DNA from: Zantedeschia hybrid cultivar
Taxonomy: Eukaryota; Streptophyta; Magnoliopsida; Alismatales; Araceae
NCBI GenBank assembly: GCA_030544215.1
Contig: JARZZO010000001.1
Span: forward strand, 71,388,456 to 71,452,455
Length of the DNA: 64,000 bases
Direction: 5' to 3'
Position numbers and translations under genes: made by a program. Under the pieces are notes generated by a model that was given only the letters and a program-made list of their open reading frames with translations, had not been told where the DNA came from and searched no databases. Below, piece after piece: positions 1-10,841 of this stretch. Each line of letters opens with the position of its first letter. The first letter of the stretch is position 1.

Positions 1-127
1 TCATTAATGTAGTTGGTTCATGATTCACCTTCAGAAGCACCCCCTCCTAAAACAAAGGAGAAAAACCAAAGAAATCCAGGAGGAGTTATTTTAGCCATAA
101 CATGTATAATAGCAAAGGTATGCAATT

Positions 128-208
128 GTCCAAAGAAAGGGCAGCCTGGTGCCTCAAGGCTCCCACCACACTCTGGGGTCTTAGAGGCTCAATTGTACCC
201 ATACAGAG
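128..208 (-). mobile_element. Au-like SINE 3' fragment
   Basis: Read on the minus strand, this stretch runs GGGTACAATTGAGCC, then a short GC-rich part, then GGGAGCCTTGAGGCACC and GGCTGCCC. That order resembles the 3' part of plant Au-type SINEs (GTACAATTGACC, GGGAGCC, GGGCTGCCC). No tRNA-like head is visible, so it is a truncated copy. It suggests that the first 400 bases of the window are largely intronic, upstream of the first firm BADC exon. Family assignment is from memory of the consensus. Confidence 0.45.
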
Positions 209-447
209 TGAACTGTCCGTAGATCAGTGATCCAGAAGTCAATAGTAAAAGAAACATAAATGTATAAAACAATAACTAACATGTAAGAAGCATGTTGGAG
301 AATAACTGAAGTGTAGAACATGATTTTTGTTTGTTTATAGAGATTTATGTTCTGAGAGATGTTTATATCACGGCTAGGGTAAATATCATTTACCATAAAT
401 TATATTTCCAGCTATTTAAATGCAACATGTTCTTGTTTGTGACGCAG

Positions 448-3400
448 TTGAGGATTTATCAGAGGATTGTTCAGAAGAAAAGAAATCTGATCGTCCAATA
501 TCAAAGTTCATGCCAAATTCATCAGAAGTGAGTTTTAGTATGGTTAGTTGCTTGATGCTGCATCACGTAAACATTCATGATTTCCACGTATTTTGTGCCT
601 TTTATTGTGCAAGTACATTTATTTTGAGATCTTGGTTTGTTGTGTTGTCTGTTATTCAACATACATGTGCATTGCGTTTCTAGATTGCAAGATCAAAAAT
701 TCTTCATTTCGTTATTCATAGCTGCTTGCCAAATCATAAGACGATATTTCATCTTCCATTTTACAGGTGCAATCTCTGCTTACCAACATCTGCGACACAA
801 CTTCTATTGCTGAGTTTAAACTAGATGTAAGCAACTATACCTTTTATTATTCTAAGAAAAAGATTTGATAATCCTGTGCAAATGATTGATTGTGTTGCCT
901 TGTATCTATTTTAAATTTCTGGTTTCAGTTTGGTGGGTTTCGTCTCTACGTCAAGAGAGGTTTAGGAGAGAAAAGCACACCTCCACCATTGCCACCTCCG
1001 AGCCCCCCACCAAGCTACACTGACACACCTAATCACAATTTTGTTTTAAATGGCTCCCCTGCCACAACTTCCTTAGCCATTTCAAAGCCAAAAGTTTCAT
1101 CAACAGGGATCCATAGGTTACTAGACACTGCCTCAGATGAAGGATTAATGATCCTAAAGTCCCCAAAGGTGAGAACATTTATATATTGCCCTTATATTTT
1201 ACAAAGAAATCTGTCTAAAATTGTAATGAATGCAGGTTGGATCTTTTAGCAGATCTCGTACTATAAAAGGAAAGCGTACACCTCCATCATGTCAAGAGGT
1301 ATCATGCTTAACATATATAGCTTAAATCAGCTTTACATTTTAGGAAGTCAAGTCCATAGCTTAGAGTTGGAGCAGCATACTGATATATGTGGTGTTATTC
1401 TACTGGTATGGCCCATCTAAAAACGTACAAGAGTCTTTTGTGATATGAAATCTTTCAACAAGAGTTTCCATTGCCAGCCTGCAAAAAAAATTATACATAA
1501 CTGGTTACAATATTGGTGTGATAGTGATTTGATTATGGTGTGTTGAAGTTATTGGGCCATCCAACTCAAAGCCTTAAGGTATTGAGTGGAGTAGGCACCA
1601 TGTATTTAAGTTTTTGTCCCTTATCCGATGTGGGACTATTCTAACACCCCCCCTCACCTGCAGGCCGATTTTAGGCTCTGCCGCATGGACTAAAGACGGG
1701 GTGTGCGGCCCGGTTCATAATGGTGGCTCTGATATCATATTGAAGTTATTGGGCCATCCAACGCAAAACTTTAAGGCGTTGAGTGGAGTAGGCACCATGT
1801 ATTTAAGTTTTTTGTTTTTTTGTCTCTTATCCGATGTGGGACTATTCTAACATGGTGAAATGCTGTATAATGATCATCAATACATCCCTCTAAATCTTTA
1901 TTCATAAGCAACATGTGCCTGCCATGAAAATTTATGTGCATCAACAGTCATAAACATGGTTCACAGGATTGGACAAACCCAATCCAGCTCAATCTAGCCC
2001 TGCCGCTCCGGCTTCAGGGGGACCCTGTCCCCTCCTGAAAATGAAAATGAAAAAGAAAATTTTAGGCCAAATGTGCCCAGGATTAGGCTGAATCAGCTAG
2101 GGTCACCGATCTTGTCTGACCAGCCTTGGATTGGGATCTCAATGTTTGAACAAATAATCCGACTCCAACCCCATTTGAGTGTTTTTTGTGTCGTGTTCAT
2201 TTTTTCCTATTCCTTTTTTCTGATTTATATGAATTTTCTTATTTTTCTTTGTTTTTAAATTAAAAATTGAACTGATACAGTCATTGACTTTCTTCCTTTG
2301 GATTGGTCAATTTGCCCAATCCACTTCCAACCCAGATCAGATTAGAACTTGCCAATCTTAAGTCACGATCTGATTCTGCCTTCCTTGATCACGAAGTATG
2401 TCTTCTAAAAACAGAGTCGTAAAGTAACTTGCAGAGGATTAATGAACACCAGAATGGGGAAACATATGTAGTTCTTGAGAGTAAATTAATGTTTCCAGTC
2501 TTGAAACAGTTCAACCTATATCTACATATGAACTGGTTTCTCTTAATGTAAGAAACCTGAATGTAGAAAACCAGTGCCCTTTTCTCTAGTATATTGTTTT
2601 TGTTCTCAATTTTGGGGCTATTTCCAAATTCTAGATGTGCCCATCTTGTGTAGTGGTGGCTGGTGCAGCAAAAAATCTGATGAGATGACTAAAGACCGTG
2701 TTAGCAAGCTGTGTTCCTGATCAGCTATGATCCTTTCATGAATAATAACTTAAAAAGTAGACAAGTGAACTTCGACCTCACTGATTTGGTCACTTTGGCT
2801 TGAACTTAATCGGTTAACAGAAAATGGTTTTCTAGTTAAAGTGACAAACTGACAATCTTCTATAGTTTTATGTAATAACTGAGTCTTTTTTCCAACTATA
2901 AAAGGGAACTAAAGAGAAACTTTTTTCCAACTATAAAAGGGAACCAAAGAGAAAAGATTCAATTGGTCAAATGTTTGAAACAAGTTTGTAGTCAAATATC
3001 CGTGCAAGCAACTCTGAAAATATCTCTTGTTTCCTATACATGTTTTGTTTATTCTAAACCCTCATATCATACTCTGATCTATACTTTTTTCACAATTATT
3101 TAGGGGCATTGGCAAAAGCTGTTTAGTCGCATAATGGGTTTACATGAACCATTCCATGCCCATGTCAGTTTTGGACCTCTCTGCTCACTAACTTTTGGGT
3201 CAGCAGTTCAGTTCAGTAATGTGCTATCAGGGTGTCGGCAAAAGCTGTGTAGCCCCATATAGGGTATTCATGAGCCATTCCGAGCTTATGTTAATTCTAG
3301 ACATATCCATCCACTAACTCGAACTTTGTTTGGCAGTTCGATTACAATAACAAAGACCTATAAGGTGTCATGTGGAAGCTGATAACCAGTGCATTTAATA

Positions 3401-5838
3401 TTGAGATGGAATTGTGTTTTTGTATGTGTGTGTGTGTGTTGTGGAAAGGGGGGGGCTTCAGATTTCAGAAACTTCCTGCCTACAATGTTCATGGGTTCAG
3501 AAATTTAGAAAAAAAACCTGCTGTTAAGAGATGTTCGAGGGTTGACAATAGTGGATGCTATTCCATTTGTCTTAAATTTTCATTTAAAATGACAATAATG
3601 CCTCTTCCATTTAATAAGTTTAACAAAAAAATTATTTTTCTCCTTTTTTTCCATCCCTTTACAGCATGCAGACAACCAACATTGATGGAGGAGTAAGAGC
3701 TGCGCGGCTCTGCCCCTCCCCCACCAGACCTCTCTCATTAGACCTCTCTCTTTCCATTTTCCCCTCCCCATCTTCATGCAGCAGGAAGAAGGGGGGATAA
3801 GTGGCTGGCAACCAACGTTGATGAAGGTGTAAGAGCTGCATCTGCTCTGGCCCTCTTCCGTCAGACCTCTCTCATTGGACCTCTCTCTTCCCATTTTCTA
3901 TCTTTCTTTCATTGGACCCCTCCCATCTCCATGCAGCAGGAAGAAGGGGGACAAAAGTTGCTGGCAACCGACATTGATGGAGGTGTAAGAGCTGCAGTGG
4001 CTCTGGCCTTCCCCCACCAGACCTCTGTCATTGGACCTCTCTCTTCCCATTTTCTCTCTTTCTCCAATTGGACCCCTCCCCATCTCTGTGCATCAGGAAG
4101 AAGGGGAACAAGCAGCTTGCCCCGCTTCCTCCTCTCCTGCAGGCAGCATCATGGTGTGGGAAGAGGGCAGGGTGGCCAGTCCCCCTTCCTACTCTTCAGC
4201 CTGCAGCAGCATAAAAGGGGTAAGGGTGAAGAGACCCCATCCTTGCCCTATGACAACAGCATAATGGTGGGAGGAGGACAAGGATGCTTCCAGCCTCTCT
4301 ATCTCTCCCTATGACAGCAGCATAATGGTGGGAGGAGGACAAGGATGCTTCCAGCCCCTCTCTCTCTCTCTCTCCCTATGACAACAGCATAATGGTGGGA
4401 GGAGGACAAGGATGCTTTCAGCCTCTCTCTCTGAAAACTTGGGTGCTGAGTTAGAAGAGGGTTCTGAAAACTTGTTGTCAGGATCTGCATGTGCAAATAA
4501 TTAGCGTTTTTCCCATATAGACCTATTACCCTTTTCCCCCCTCTTTGTGGGAGGAGGGATGGTGATAGTCAGTCCTTTTTTTTCAATAATTTCTGGATTT
4601 CTGTGTGCCATCCTTGTGCAGGCATCACATACAAAAATTAGAAAATGAGTATAGCGGAGTAAAGAATCTTGAGATGGATGTGTGGAAAGACTGGAAAGAA
4701 GGAATAAGATTTGAAATGGACATGTAATAGGGAACTCAGGTGTAGCTTCAATTGATGTTATGCATAGAAAACAGGCTTAGATGGTTCAGTCATCTGCATC
4801 ATTGCCCAAGTTCTGCATCGGTTAGAAGGTGCGATCAAATTCATGTTGTTTATGGAAAAAGAACTTGGAGAAGGCTAAAATAAAATGGTTGGACGTTATA
4901 AGAAAAGACAGTCTTCTTAAGTTAATCTATAAATAATATCACTAGGTAGATGCAGAGGGGGAGGGGGGCAGGATTTATTCAGCCAACCCCAAATAAATGG
5001 GATAAGGCTCTGATGTTGATCTTTGTGCAGGCATCATATTAATCTTTCTGTATGATTCCAAATTTATCAGTGACTCGCTGGAGGAGGTATGATTCTAAAG
5101 GAATATGAATACAATTCTCTTTCAACTGTAGAGGGTAGGAGCCGTTGCGTTTCATTCATAACTTTTGCCTTCAAATGTAAGTTTGTTCATTTCCAAGCCA
5201 CCTTTCTGGATGCATGCTATCTGTTTTTTGTCATGCATTGGGTCTTTTCAGTTTTGGATGTCAAAATGTGTTGCTCTGGCATGCAACCACATGGCACATG
5301 CATGCAGGCGCACATGAAATCATGTGTCATGTCCTGGAAATCTTTTCCTTTTCTGGCTTTGTTCTTCAAAAATTCACCCTTTTTTGCCACCAACTTATGT
5401 TATATTGCTCAAGTGTTCTCATCCTGACTTGGTTGTCAGAAGCAAGCAGTGAAGGAAGGCCAAGTCCTTTGTTTCATTGAACAGCTTGGTGGTCAGATTC
5501 CCGTTCAGGTAACTATTTCTTGTCTCTGTACATACATGGGTTCTTTCAACAATTCCATGTTAAAAAATGAGTACTTTCAATCATAAAAGAAAGCTGAAAT
5601 CTTCTAACTGTGGAATTTACTGCACTTCCAGTCCAATGTGTCTGGCGAGGTGATCAAGATCCTGAGAGATGACGGTGGTGCGTAGTGTCGCCTTCCAGCA
5701 TAAATTTTGCCGCACAATGTAGTGCCTTGCATTCTAATTCTAACTTCATCTTGTTAATCTGCAGAGCCAGTAGGATACGGCGACGCATTGATTGCGCTCC
5801 TCCCTGCTTTCCCTGGTATTAAGAAGCTGCAGCAGTAG
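448..5838 (+). CDS. BADC: BADC: biotin/lipoyl attachment domain-containing protein (5' partial)
   Basis: Seven exons read in frame: 448-527, 767-826, 929-1168, 1236-1298, 5440-5508, 5632-5677, 5765-5838 (TAG). They give about 209 residues; the start codon and plastid transit peptide lie off the left edge. Recognisable family blocks are ICDTTSIAEF, GGFRLYV, a proline-rich linker, LAISKP, TIKGKRTPPSC, and a C-terminal lipoyl-like fold with VKEGQ, FIEQLGGQIPV, SGEVIKILRDDGEPVGYGDA and PGIKKLQ. In true biotin carboxyl carrier proteins the hairpin carries EAMKLM with the biotinylated lysine; here the aligned stretch is EQLGGQ, so the lysine is replaced by glycine. That is the hallmark of BADC proteins, which are known to dock into plastid heteromeric acetyl-CoA carboxylase in place of BCCP and lower its activity. 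Exon 448 begins inside a codon. A possible upstream exon near 13-103 is phase-compatible but not convincing. The fourth listed intron (1299-5439) is 4.1 kb and repeat-rich. Confidence 0.9.
1541..1852 (-). mobile_element. Complete TRIM retrotransposon in BADC intron
   Basis: Two direct repeats, 1541-1646 and 1738-1852, flank a 91-bp centre. Read on the minus strand each LTR opens TGTTAGAATAGTCCCACATC and closes CTTCAACA or CTTCAATA. The next 14 bases after the 5' LTR (plus-strand 1724-1737) read TGATATCAGAGCCA on the minus strand, a primer-binding site close to the usual TGGTATCAGAGC match to initiator tRNA-Met. A C-rich run on the plus strand from 1647 is a polypurine tract in element orientation. 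TGGTG occurs directly outside both ends (1536-1540 and 1853-1857), a 5-bp target duplication. There is no coding capacity, as expected of terminal-repeat retrotransposons in miniature. Confidence 0.88.
2885..2956. repeat. Short tandem duplication (about 36 bp)
   Basis: A unit containing TTTTTTCCAACTATAAAAGG is present twice in tandem with one or two changes. It lies within the long BADC intron. No function is suggested. Confidence 0.7.
3664..4110. repeat. Intronic minisatellite, about 136-156 bp period
   Basis: Three degenerate tandem units begin near 3671, 3808 and 3964, each with CAACC then ATTGATGGAGG or a close variant, GTAAGAGCTGC, CAGACCTCT, and a CT-rich tail ending at CAGGAAGAAGGGG. 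The tract is strongly pyrimidine-rich on the plus strand, which produces long spurious open frames on both strands. It lies inside the BADC intron. Confidence 0.75.
4249..4430. repeat. Minisatellite, three copies of about 64 bp
   Basis: Units start near 4249, 4311 and 4377. Each contains ATGACAACAGCATAATGG or a one-base variant, then GGGAGGAGGACAAGGATGCT, then a CT run of variable length. The CT run accounts for the period changing from 62 to 66. Confidence 0.85.
4628..5022 (+). mobile_element. 5'-truncated RTE-type LINE fragment with target duplication
   Basis: Translated pieces RLRWF, a histidine-rich stretch and VRRCDQ, followed by KRTWRR and IRKDS, match the C-terminal end of RTE-clade reverse transcriptase proteins. 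The 3' end has CAACCCCAAATAAATGGGAT, the usual end of plant RTE elements. The 14-mer TTGTGCAGGCATCA flanks the copy on both sides (4614-4627 and 5023-5036). The frame is broken, so it is a dead copy. Confidence 0.75.
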
Positions 5839-6681
5839 TCAGCTTAAATTTTTGTAGTTAGTGATGGTCGATTAGCCGTTCATTGGATTCCCTTATGGAT
5901 TAATCAGTTCTTCCATTCGCCACCCCCAATTGAAAGGAGAATAAAAGCTATCAGTTCTAGTTTCAGCCATGATCTTTTAATTGGTCACAATGTTTTCTAT
6001 ACCAGAAGTCAGAATTCCTTTTTTGCTGTGGTGGATGTCGATGCTTTGGAATCAGAAATTGAGAGCTTTTATGCTCTTTGGTGGATGCTTCACCTGTTTT
6101 CAATTGTCTTCCAGCATAATCTATAAGGTGGTCAAAGTTTAAACCACCCTCTCGTGGCCTGATTCAACCACGAACTTCTCCAAGTCTCGGGAGAAAGAAA
6201 ACATTCTAATTTTACCACAAAAAGAAGAGGAAAGCCACAACCATTGGAATCTGTAGCACAACATATGTGAATGCTCTTGTAATTGAAACTATGACTTTTT
6301 TAATTTATGCCACTATCTTCCATCAGTCGTTTAGTGGACAGCAGATGCAGAATCTCTATAGTTTTAGATAGGTTATGCTTAGTCAATATGTATTGGCTTT
6401 CATGATATGTTGATAAGTTGGTAATTTTTGCATCCACATAGCAATTGGCATGACAGTGCTAAATGCCTTTTGTTGTTAATTTTGTTCCAAAGAAAGAACA
6501 CAAAACTCACCAGAATACATAAGAGTAATACTTGCATAAATATTTGATGGCTCATTGGTGTCTGGGGCCTTGGGAGGGCGTGCCAAGCATGCCAATCTGT
6601 ACGTGTTCATTTCTGGGTGTTTTTAGCAAATAATATAAAAATCTCGTACATGTAAAAAAAGACATCTCACACACACACGCG

Positions 6682-6713
<32 letters not shown>

Positions 6714-8040
6714 GTACAAGATAAATACTAGCTTATTAGTGACGTAAGTTATGACAGACTTAACGGCAGAGAATTCTTTATATATAATGATTATATGAAG
6801 AATTTTTTACATATACATATTTTACAGAAATTTTCTGTATATACAAGATTCCTTAGGGAGTTACTTGTCAAAAGCTCTTTTTCTGATAAGGGCTTGTCAT
6901 AAAATGATATAAAATATCAATTTTGAAATCATCAATTCCAAAACTAGAGAAAATGAAATCCTTACTTTAAAAACCATCAATTTTAACATCTGCAAGTTTT
7001 TATTTATTGTGACTTCGGACTGAAAATCAAGAATAGATTAAAAAGAGGATTACAAGAGTCAACTGATTTTAGAACACAGTAACTTATAACATTCTAAATA
7101 TGCAAAAATAGTGCAAACCAATTTATAACAATCCGAACATAAGAAAAATACCGTTTTATGGTCATTTTGGACGTTTATTTTACTGTACATCAAATGCTCC
7201 AAAATCTGGTTTGGTCTCTCGCAAAATACCGAAAATCTCGATTTTAAAATCACTGATTTTAAAATTATTGAAAATAAAGTCTTTCATTCTAAAATCACCA
7301 GTTTTGAAGATCACTGTTTTTATTTATAGTAATTTTGGACCAAAAACCAACATCAGCTAAAAATAAAATTTTAGGGGTCAACTGATTTCGAAATATGACA
7401 ATTTATAATACTCCAAACATATAAAAATTAATGCAAAATAATTTATAGCATCTCTGTGCAGCATCAGCCTACTCGATCACACCTGGTGTTAGGGCTGTCA
7501 AAATGGGCTCAGGCCCGTTAACAGACCCGTTTGGATCATTAGTTATGGGTCTGGGTATACCCGTTTACTCATTAAACTTTCTATCGTCATACATTGCAAA
7601 AATTTGTGAGCTAATTTCTTGGAATTTAGACCTAAAATCAAATCAAATTATCTGGCACATAGAGATTTAAGATAAATAAATTCTATACCAGACCTATTTA
7701 TCTTTCAACATCAAATAAATAAGAAACATGTCCAAGACCCGACCCATTTACCCATTACCTTTATTGGGTCTGAACCGGGTCCGAGTCTATTCACTTTGGG
7801 CATAAGTCTACCCAGACCCGAACCGTTGACAGCCCTACCTGGTGTCATGTAACGTGATCTCCAAACTCCGAAACCGTCGCTCCGATACATGTATCCTCTT
7901 CGTTTAATGGGATCCGATATCCTCCCCTGTTTTGGGGGCGGGTGGGCGTTTCCTTCGCGGCCATTGCAGTTAACTATTAATAATTGATTAATTAATTAAT
8001 TAGTAATTACGATAATTAGGGTTTTAGGCCGGATTTGGTG
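5839..8040. other. Intergenic region between BADC and the CCCH gene
   Basis: No host gene is visible. The first few hundred bases should hold the BADC 3' UTR. A CA/TA microsatellite lies at 6669-6713. The interval 6880-7450 is AT-rich with several loosely repeated phrases on the theme of ATTTTAAAATCA. The hAT MITE at 7490-7837 is listed separately. From about 8040 the DNA becomes GC- and CT-rich, as expected of the promoter and 5' UTR of the next gene. Confidence 0.6.
7490..7837. mobile_element. hAT-type MITE with 8-bp target duplication
   Basis: The element begins TAGGGCTGTCAA and ends TTGACAGCCCTA, a perfect 12-bp terminal inverted repeat; GGCTCAGGCCCG and CGGGTCTGGGTA extend the similarity inward. 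CCTGGTGT is present immediately outside both ends (7482-7489 and 7838-7845), the 8-bp duplication typical of hAT transposition. The 348 bp have no coding capacity, so it is a non-autonomous copy. Confidence 0.93.
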
Positions 8041-8626
8041 GGGGTTTTGGAGTTCGAAAGGGAGGCGCCTCTTCGCCCCTCCTCCTCCCTCTTCTGGCAA
8101 TGCCGGGGGGGATTCCCTCTAAAGAATCCAGCTTTCCTCTACTAGGGTTTCCGCGTTGTCGTTGCCGAGTGTTCTAGGGTTGCGACCTCCTCTCGCTCCT
8201 TTGCTGTTGGGATTTCCCCGCGTCACCTTCTTCGGTGGGTGGTGGTGTTCTTGGCGGCGCTTCTTCACAGCCCACATTCGAATCTTTCCTTCTTCTTCGT
8301 TCTTCTTTTTGCGTTCAAGTTGGGGTTCCTGGTGCAAGAAAGCTATTTGCTTTCTTTCTGAAGATTCACGGTGTGTATGTTCTTCCCCTCTTCTTCTCGT
8401 CTCAGGCCGTGTTTTTTTCTTCTTGCTTCAACCGCATTGGGGTTTTCCCTTGCCTTTTGGTTCTGGTTTTTCCTTTCTGCCTAGGATTAGTATTTCTCTG
8501 CTTCGTTCTGCCTCTGGGTTTCATCAAAATTGGGGTTTTTTCTTTTTTCTAGGTTTGTTCGCAAACATCTTGTTGGTGGTTGCAAATTTTGAAGGCCAAG
8601 ATTGGTGAACACTGTTACATTGGAGA

Positions 8627-10841
8627 ATGGGAACTAACGAGAACCCTCCTCCCTTCTTCCCTCCTCTTCCTGTCCCTGGTTTGGACAACAGAAGTGGATT
8701 CTGGCCTCGGGGGCCCCCACGGGAGGGAGATTTTGATTCGCCCACACGGTTCAAGAAGCAGAGATTTCTTTCTGATGATGCTCCGGTGAAACCCAGCCAA
8801 AACCACGAGCAGGCCGCGGGGTTGCTTCCCCCTCCCCCCGTTCATCCCAATCTTCCACAGAATGCTTCCCAGAACAACAGGGCGAACAGGTTGTTCTTCA
8901 AGACCAGGCTTTGCATGAAATTCAAGTTGGGTTGTTGCCCGTATGGCCAAAACTGCAGCTTTGCCCACGGGCCCGAGGAACTCCGGCGAGCACCACCCAA
9001 CTGGCCGAGTCTAGTCACTGGCCACGATGATGAGCGATCGGCGGGTGCTTTGTCCGACCGACAGCGGATGAATAAGCTCAAGATATGCAGGAAATACTAC
9101 CATGGTGAGGTTTGCCCATATGGTGAAAGATGCACATTTATGCATGTGGAACCGGGGAGTCTGAGAGAGAGCTCGCCCAGTGTGGGGATCACTGAGGCTG
9201 CTCCTCCAGCTGCAGGGAGCAGTGTAAATGGGGCGTGTGATCCGGAGACTAATGGTCCTTCTGGTTCTTGTGGGGATGGCAATGGGTCTCTTCAGAAGTT
9301 TTCCTTTTGGAAGACAAAAATGTGCCACAAATGGGAGTTGACGGGTGAATGTCCGTTTGGTGAGCAATGCCACTTTGCTCATGGAACAGCAGGTGTGTTT
9401 GACTTTTCTTTTCTAATCTGAAGGTCCTCTCAATTTGTTCCTTGTCTGCTATTTAGATCTCTTGCAACTTCTCATTCATTGCGATATATTTTTATGTATT
9501 CTTAAAATGTGCACCAGAGTAGCTTGTGTTTTCTTGAGAAGTTTAGATTGGCTAAATTCTCATTGTCATCATCATCATCCTTATACCACACTGTGGTTTG
9601 CCCTGTGTCCCGGGACAGCTAAGTTGTTTCCTTATGCCTTCACTTATATTATGACAGTTTAGCTAGTTGATCGTTTGTAAGCAGCTTAATCAGACTTAAA
9701 TGGATGGCTTTTCATTTGAGTTGTTTCATCAGTACATCTTTCCCATGTCGCTTAGAAGAAATTTTATTCTAACATGGTAACTTCTAAGAGGACCCCTAAA
9801 ATGGATCCTTTTTGCTTTGAAGCAATTTCAGCTACCTCTATCTGGGCAAGTTCATAAACTGTTCCTCTGATGTGATTCTAGAGTGCATTTCTGCCATTGA
9901 TGAAATGAATTTTGCTTTATTCCACTTGCTTTCTGCCTGTAATATTCAGAACCTCAAAGTTAAATGTTTTTCATAACCTTTGGCATGGAGAACTAATAAA
10001 AGAAGAGATGATGAGCTCATTTGATGATGTTTATTCTTGTTTTATTTTGCGTATAGTGAATTTGAGCCTGTTTATTTTCCAATAAGTGGTCAGACATGTC
10101 GTGTAAATGATCAATTTTGCATCATGTATATGTTGGAAAATATGCATTGTATGGGTTTAAAATATTCTTCTGTTGGTTGAAATTGATACTCATGCCACTT
10201 TGGTTGTGGGATAAATTCAAATTCAATTCCCAGTATAACTAACATGTCAATTTTGTAATGGATTTGACATTAGCTACATCTTATATGCATCTACAATTTT
10301 TTGTCAACTTTTTTTGATGTTGAAGAAAATTCCAGAACACGAATGTGTAAACTCATTAGCAAACTGATCTCAGTCTTGCCCTCAGCCCCGATGTGGTGCC
10401 AATCTCTTCCAATTTGAAGAAATGATTAAGTGGTCAATCTGGAAAAGATGGGGAGGCTAAAAGAAAAGGGGACTGTGCTCTCTGATGTTCTTTTGTCACA
10501 TTGCTTTAGTTGCTACTACAGAATATAGCCATTAGCAATTGATTTTTCTTCTCCTTGTACCTCACTTATACTTTTGCTTTTGCAAGTTTTTATGTTCTTA
10601 AGTTAACCCTTTTGTTTTGGCAGCAGAATTGAAGAAGTTTGGGGGCCATACTGAGGTGGAAGCCAACTCCAGTGTGGTGCACCTCAAGCATATTCCTAGT
10701 CCAGCAGAGACTGTGCCACCCACTAAGACTGACCTCCCCAGCAAGCCGAAGGGGTTCCTAAGGTTAAAAGGGCTGAAGAAGATCAGCAACATTTACGCTG
10801 ACTGGATCGATGACATACCTCTCAACTCCCGGAACAGCTGA
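8627..10841 (+). CDS. Three-CCCH zinc-finger protein
   Basis: Two exons, 8627-9392 and 10624-10841, join in frame to give 327 residues. Three CCCH fingers are visible: C96-x7-C104-x5-C110-x3-H114, C154-x8-C163-x5-C169-x3-H173 and C233-x8-C242-x5-C248-x3-H252. Each is preceded by a basic lead-in such as KTRLC, KLKIC or KTKMC, as in RNA-binding CCCH proteins. The N terminus is proline-rich with FWPRGPP, and the C terminus ends with KPKGFLRLKGLKKISNIYAD. The layout resembles Arabidopsis C3H12 and C3H39 (recall, not search). A role in RNA binding or gene regulation is inferred from the fold. The start is the first ATG after a CT-rich leader (8040-8626), which may itself contain an intron. The acceptor is a tandem CAGCAG, so products with and without one alanine are possible. 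Confidence 0.92.

Noticed and set aside
13..117. Coding exon of BADC at the left edge
   Set aside because: The frame LVHDSPSEAPPPK is open and a donor at 103/104 would fit the phase, but the text has no BADC resemblance and adjoins SINE sequence; kept only as a possibility.
8156..8608. 150-codon frame before the CCCH start
   Set aside because: CT-rich leader of the CCCH gene; Phe/Leu/Ser-rich translation typical of a pyrimidine tract.
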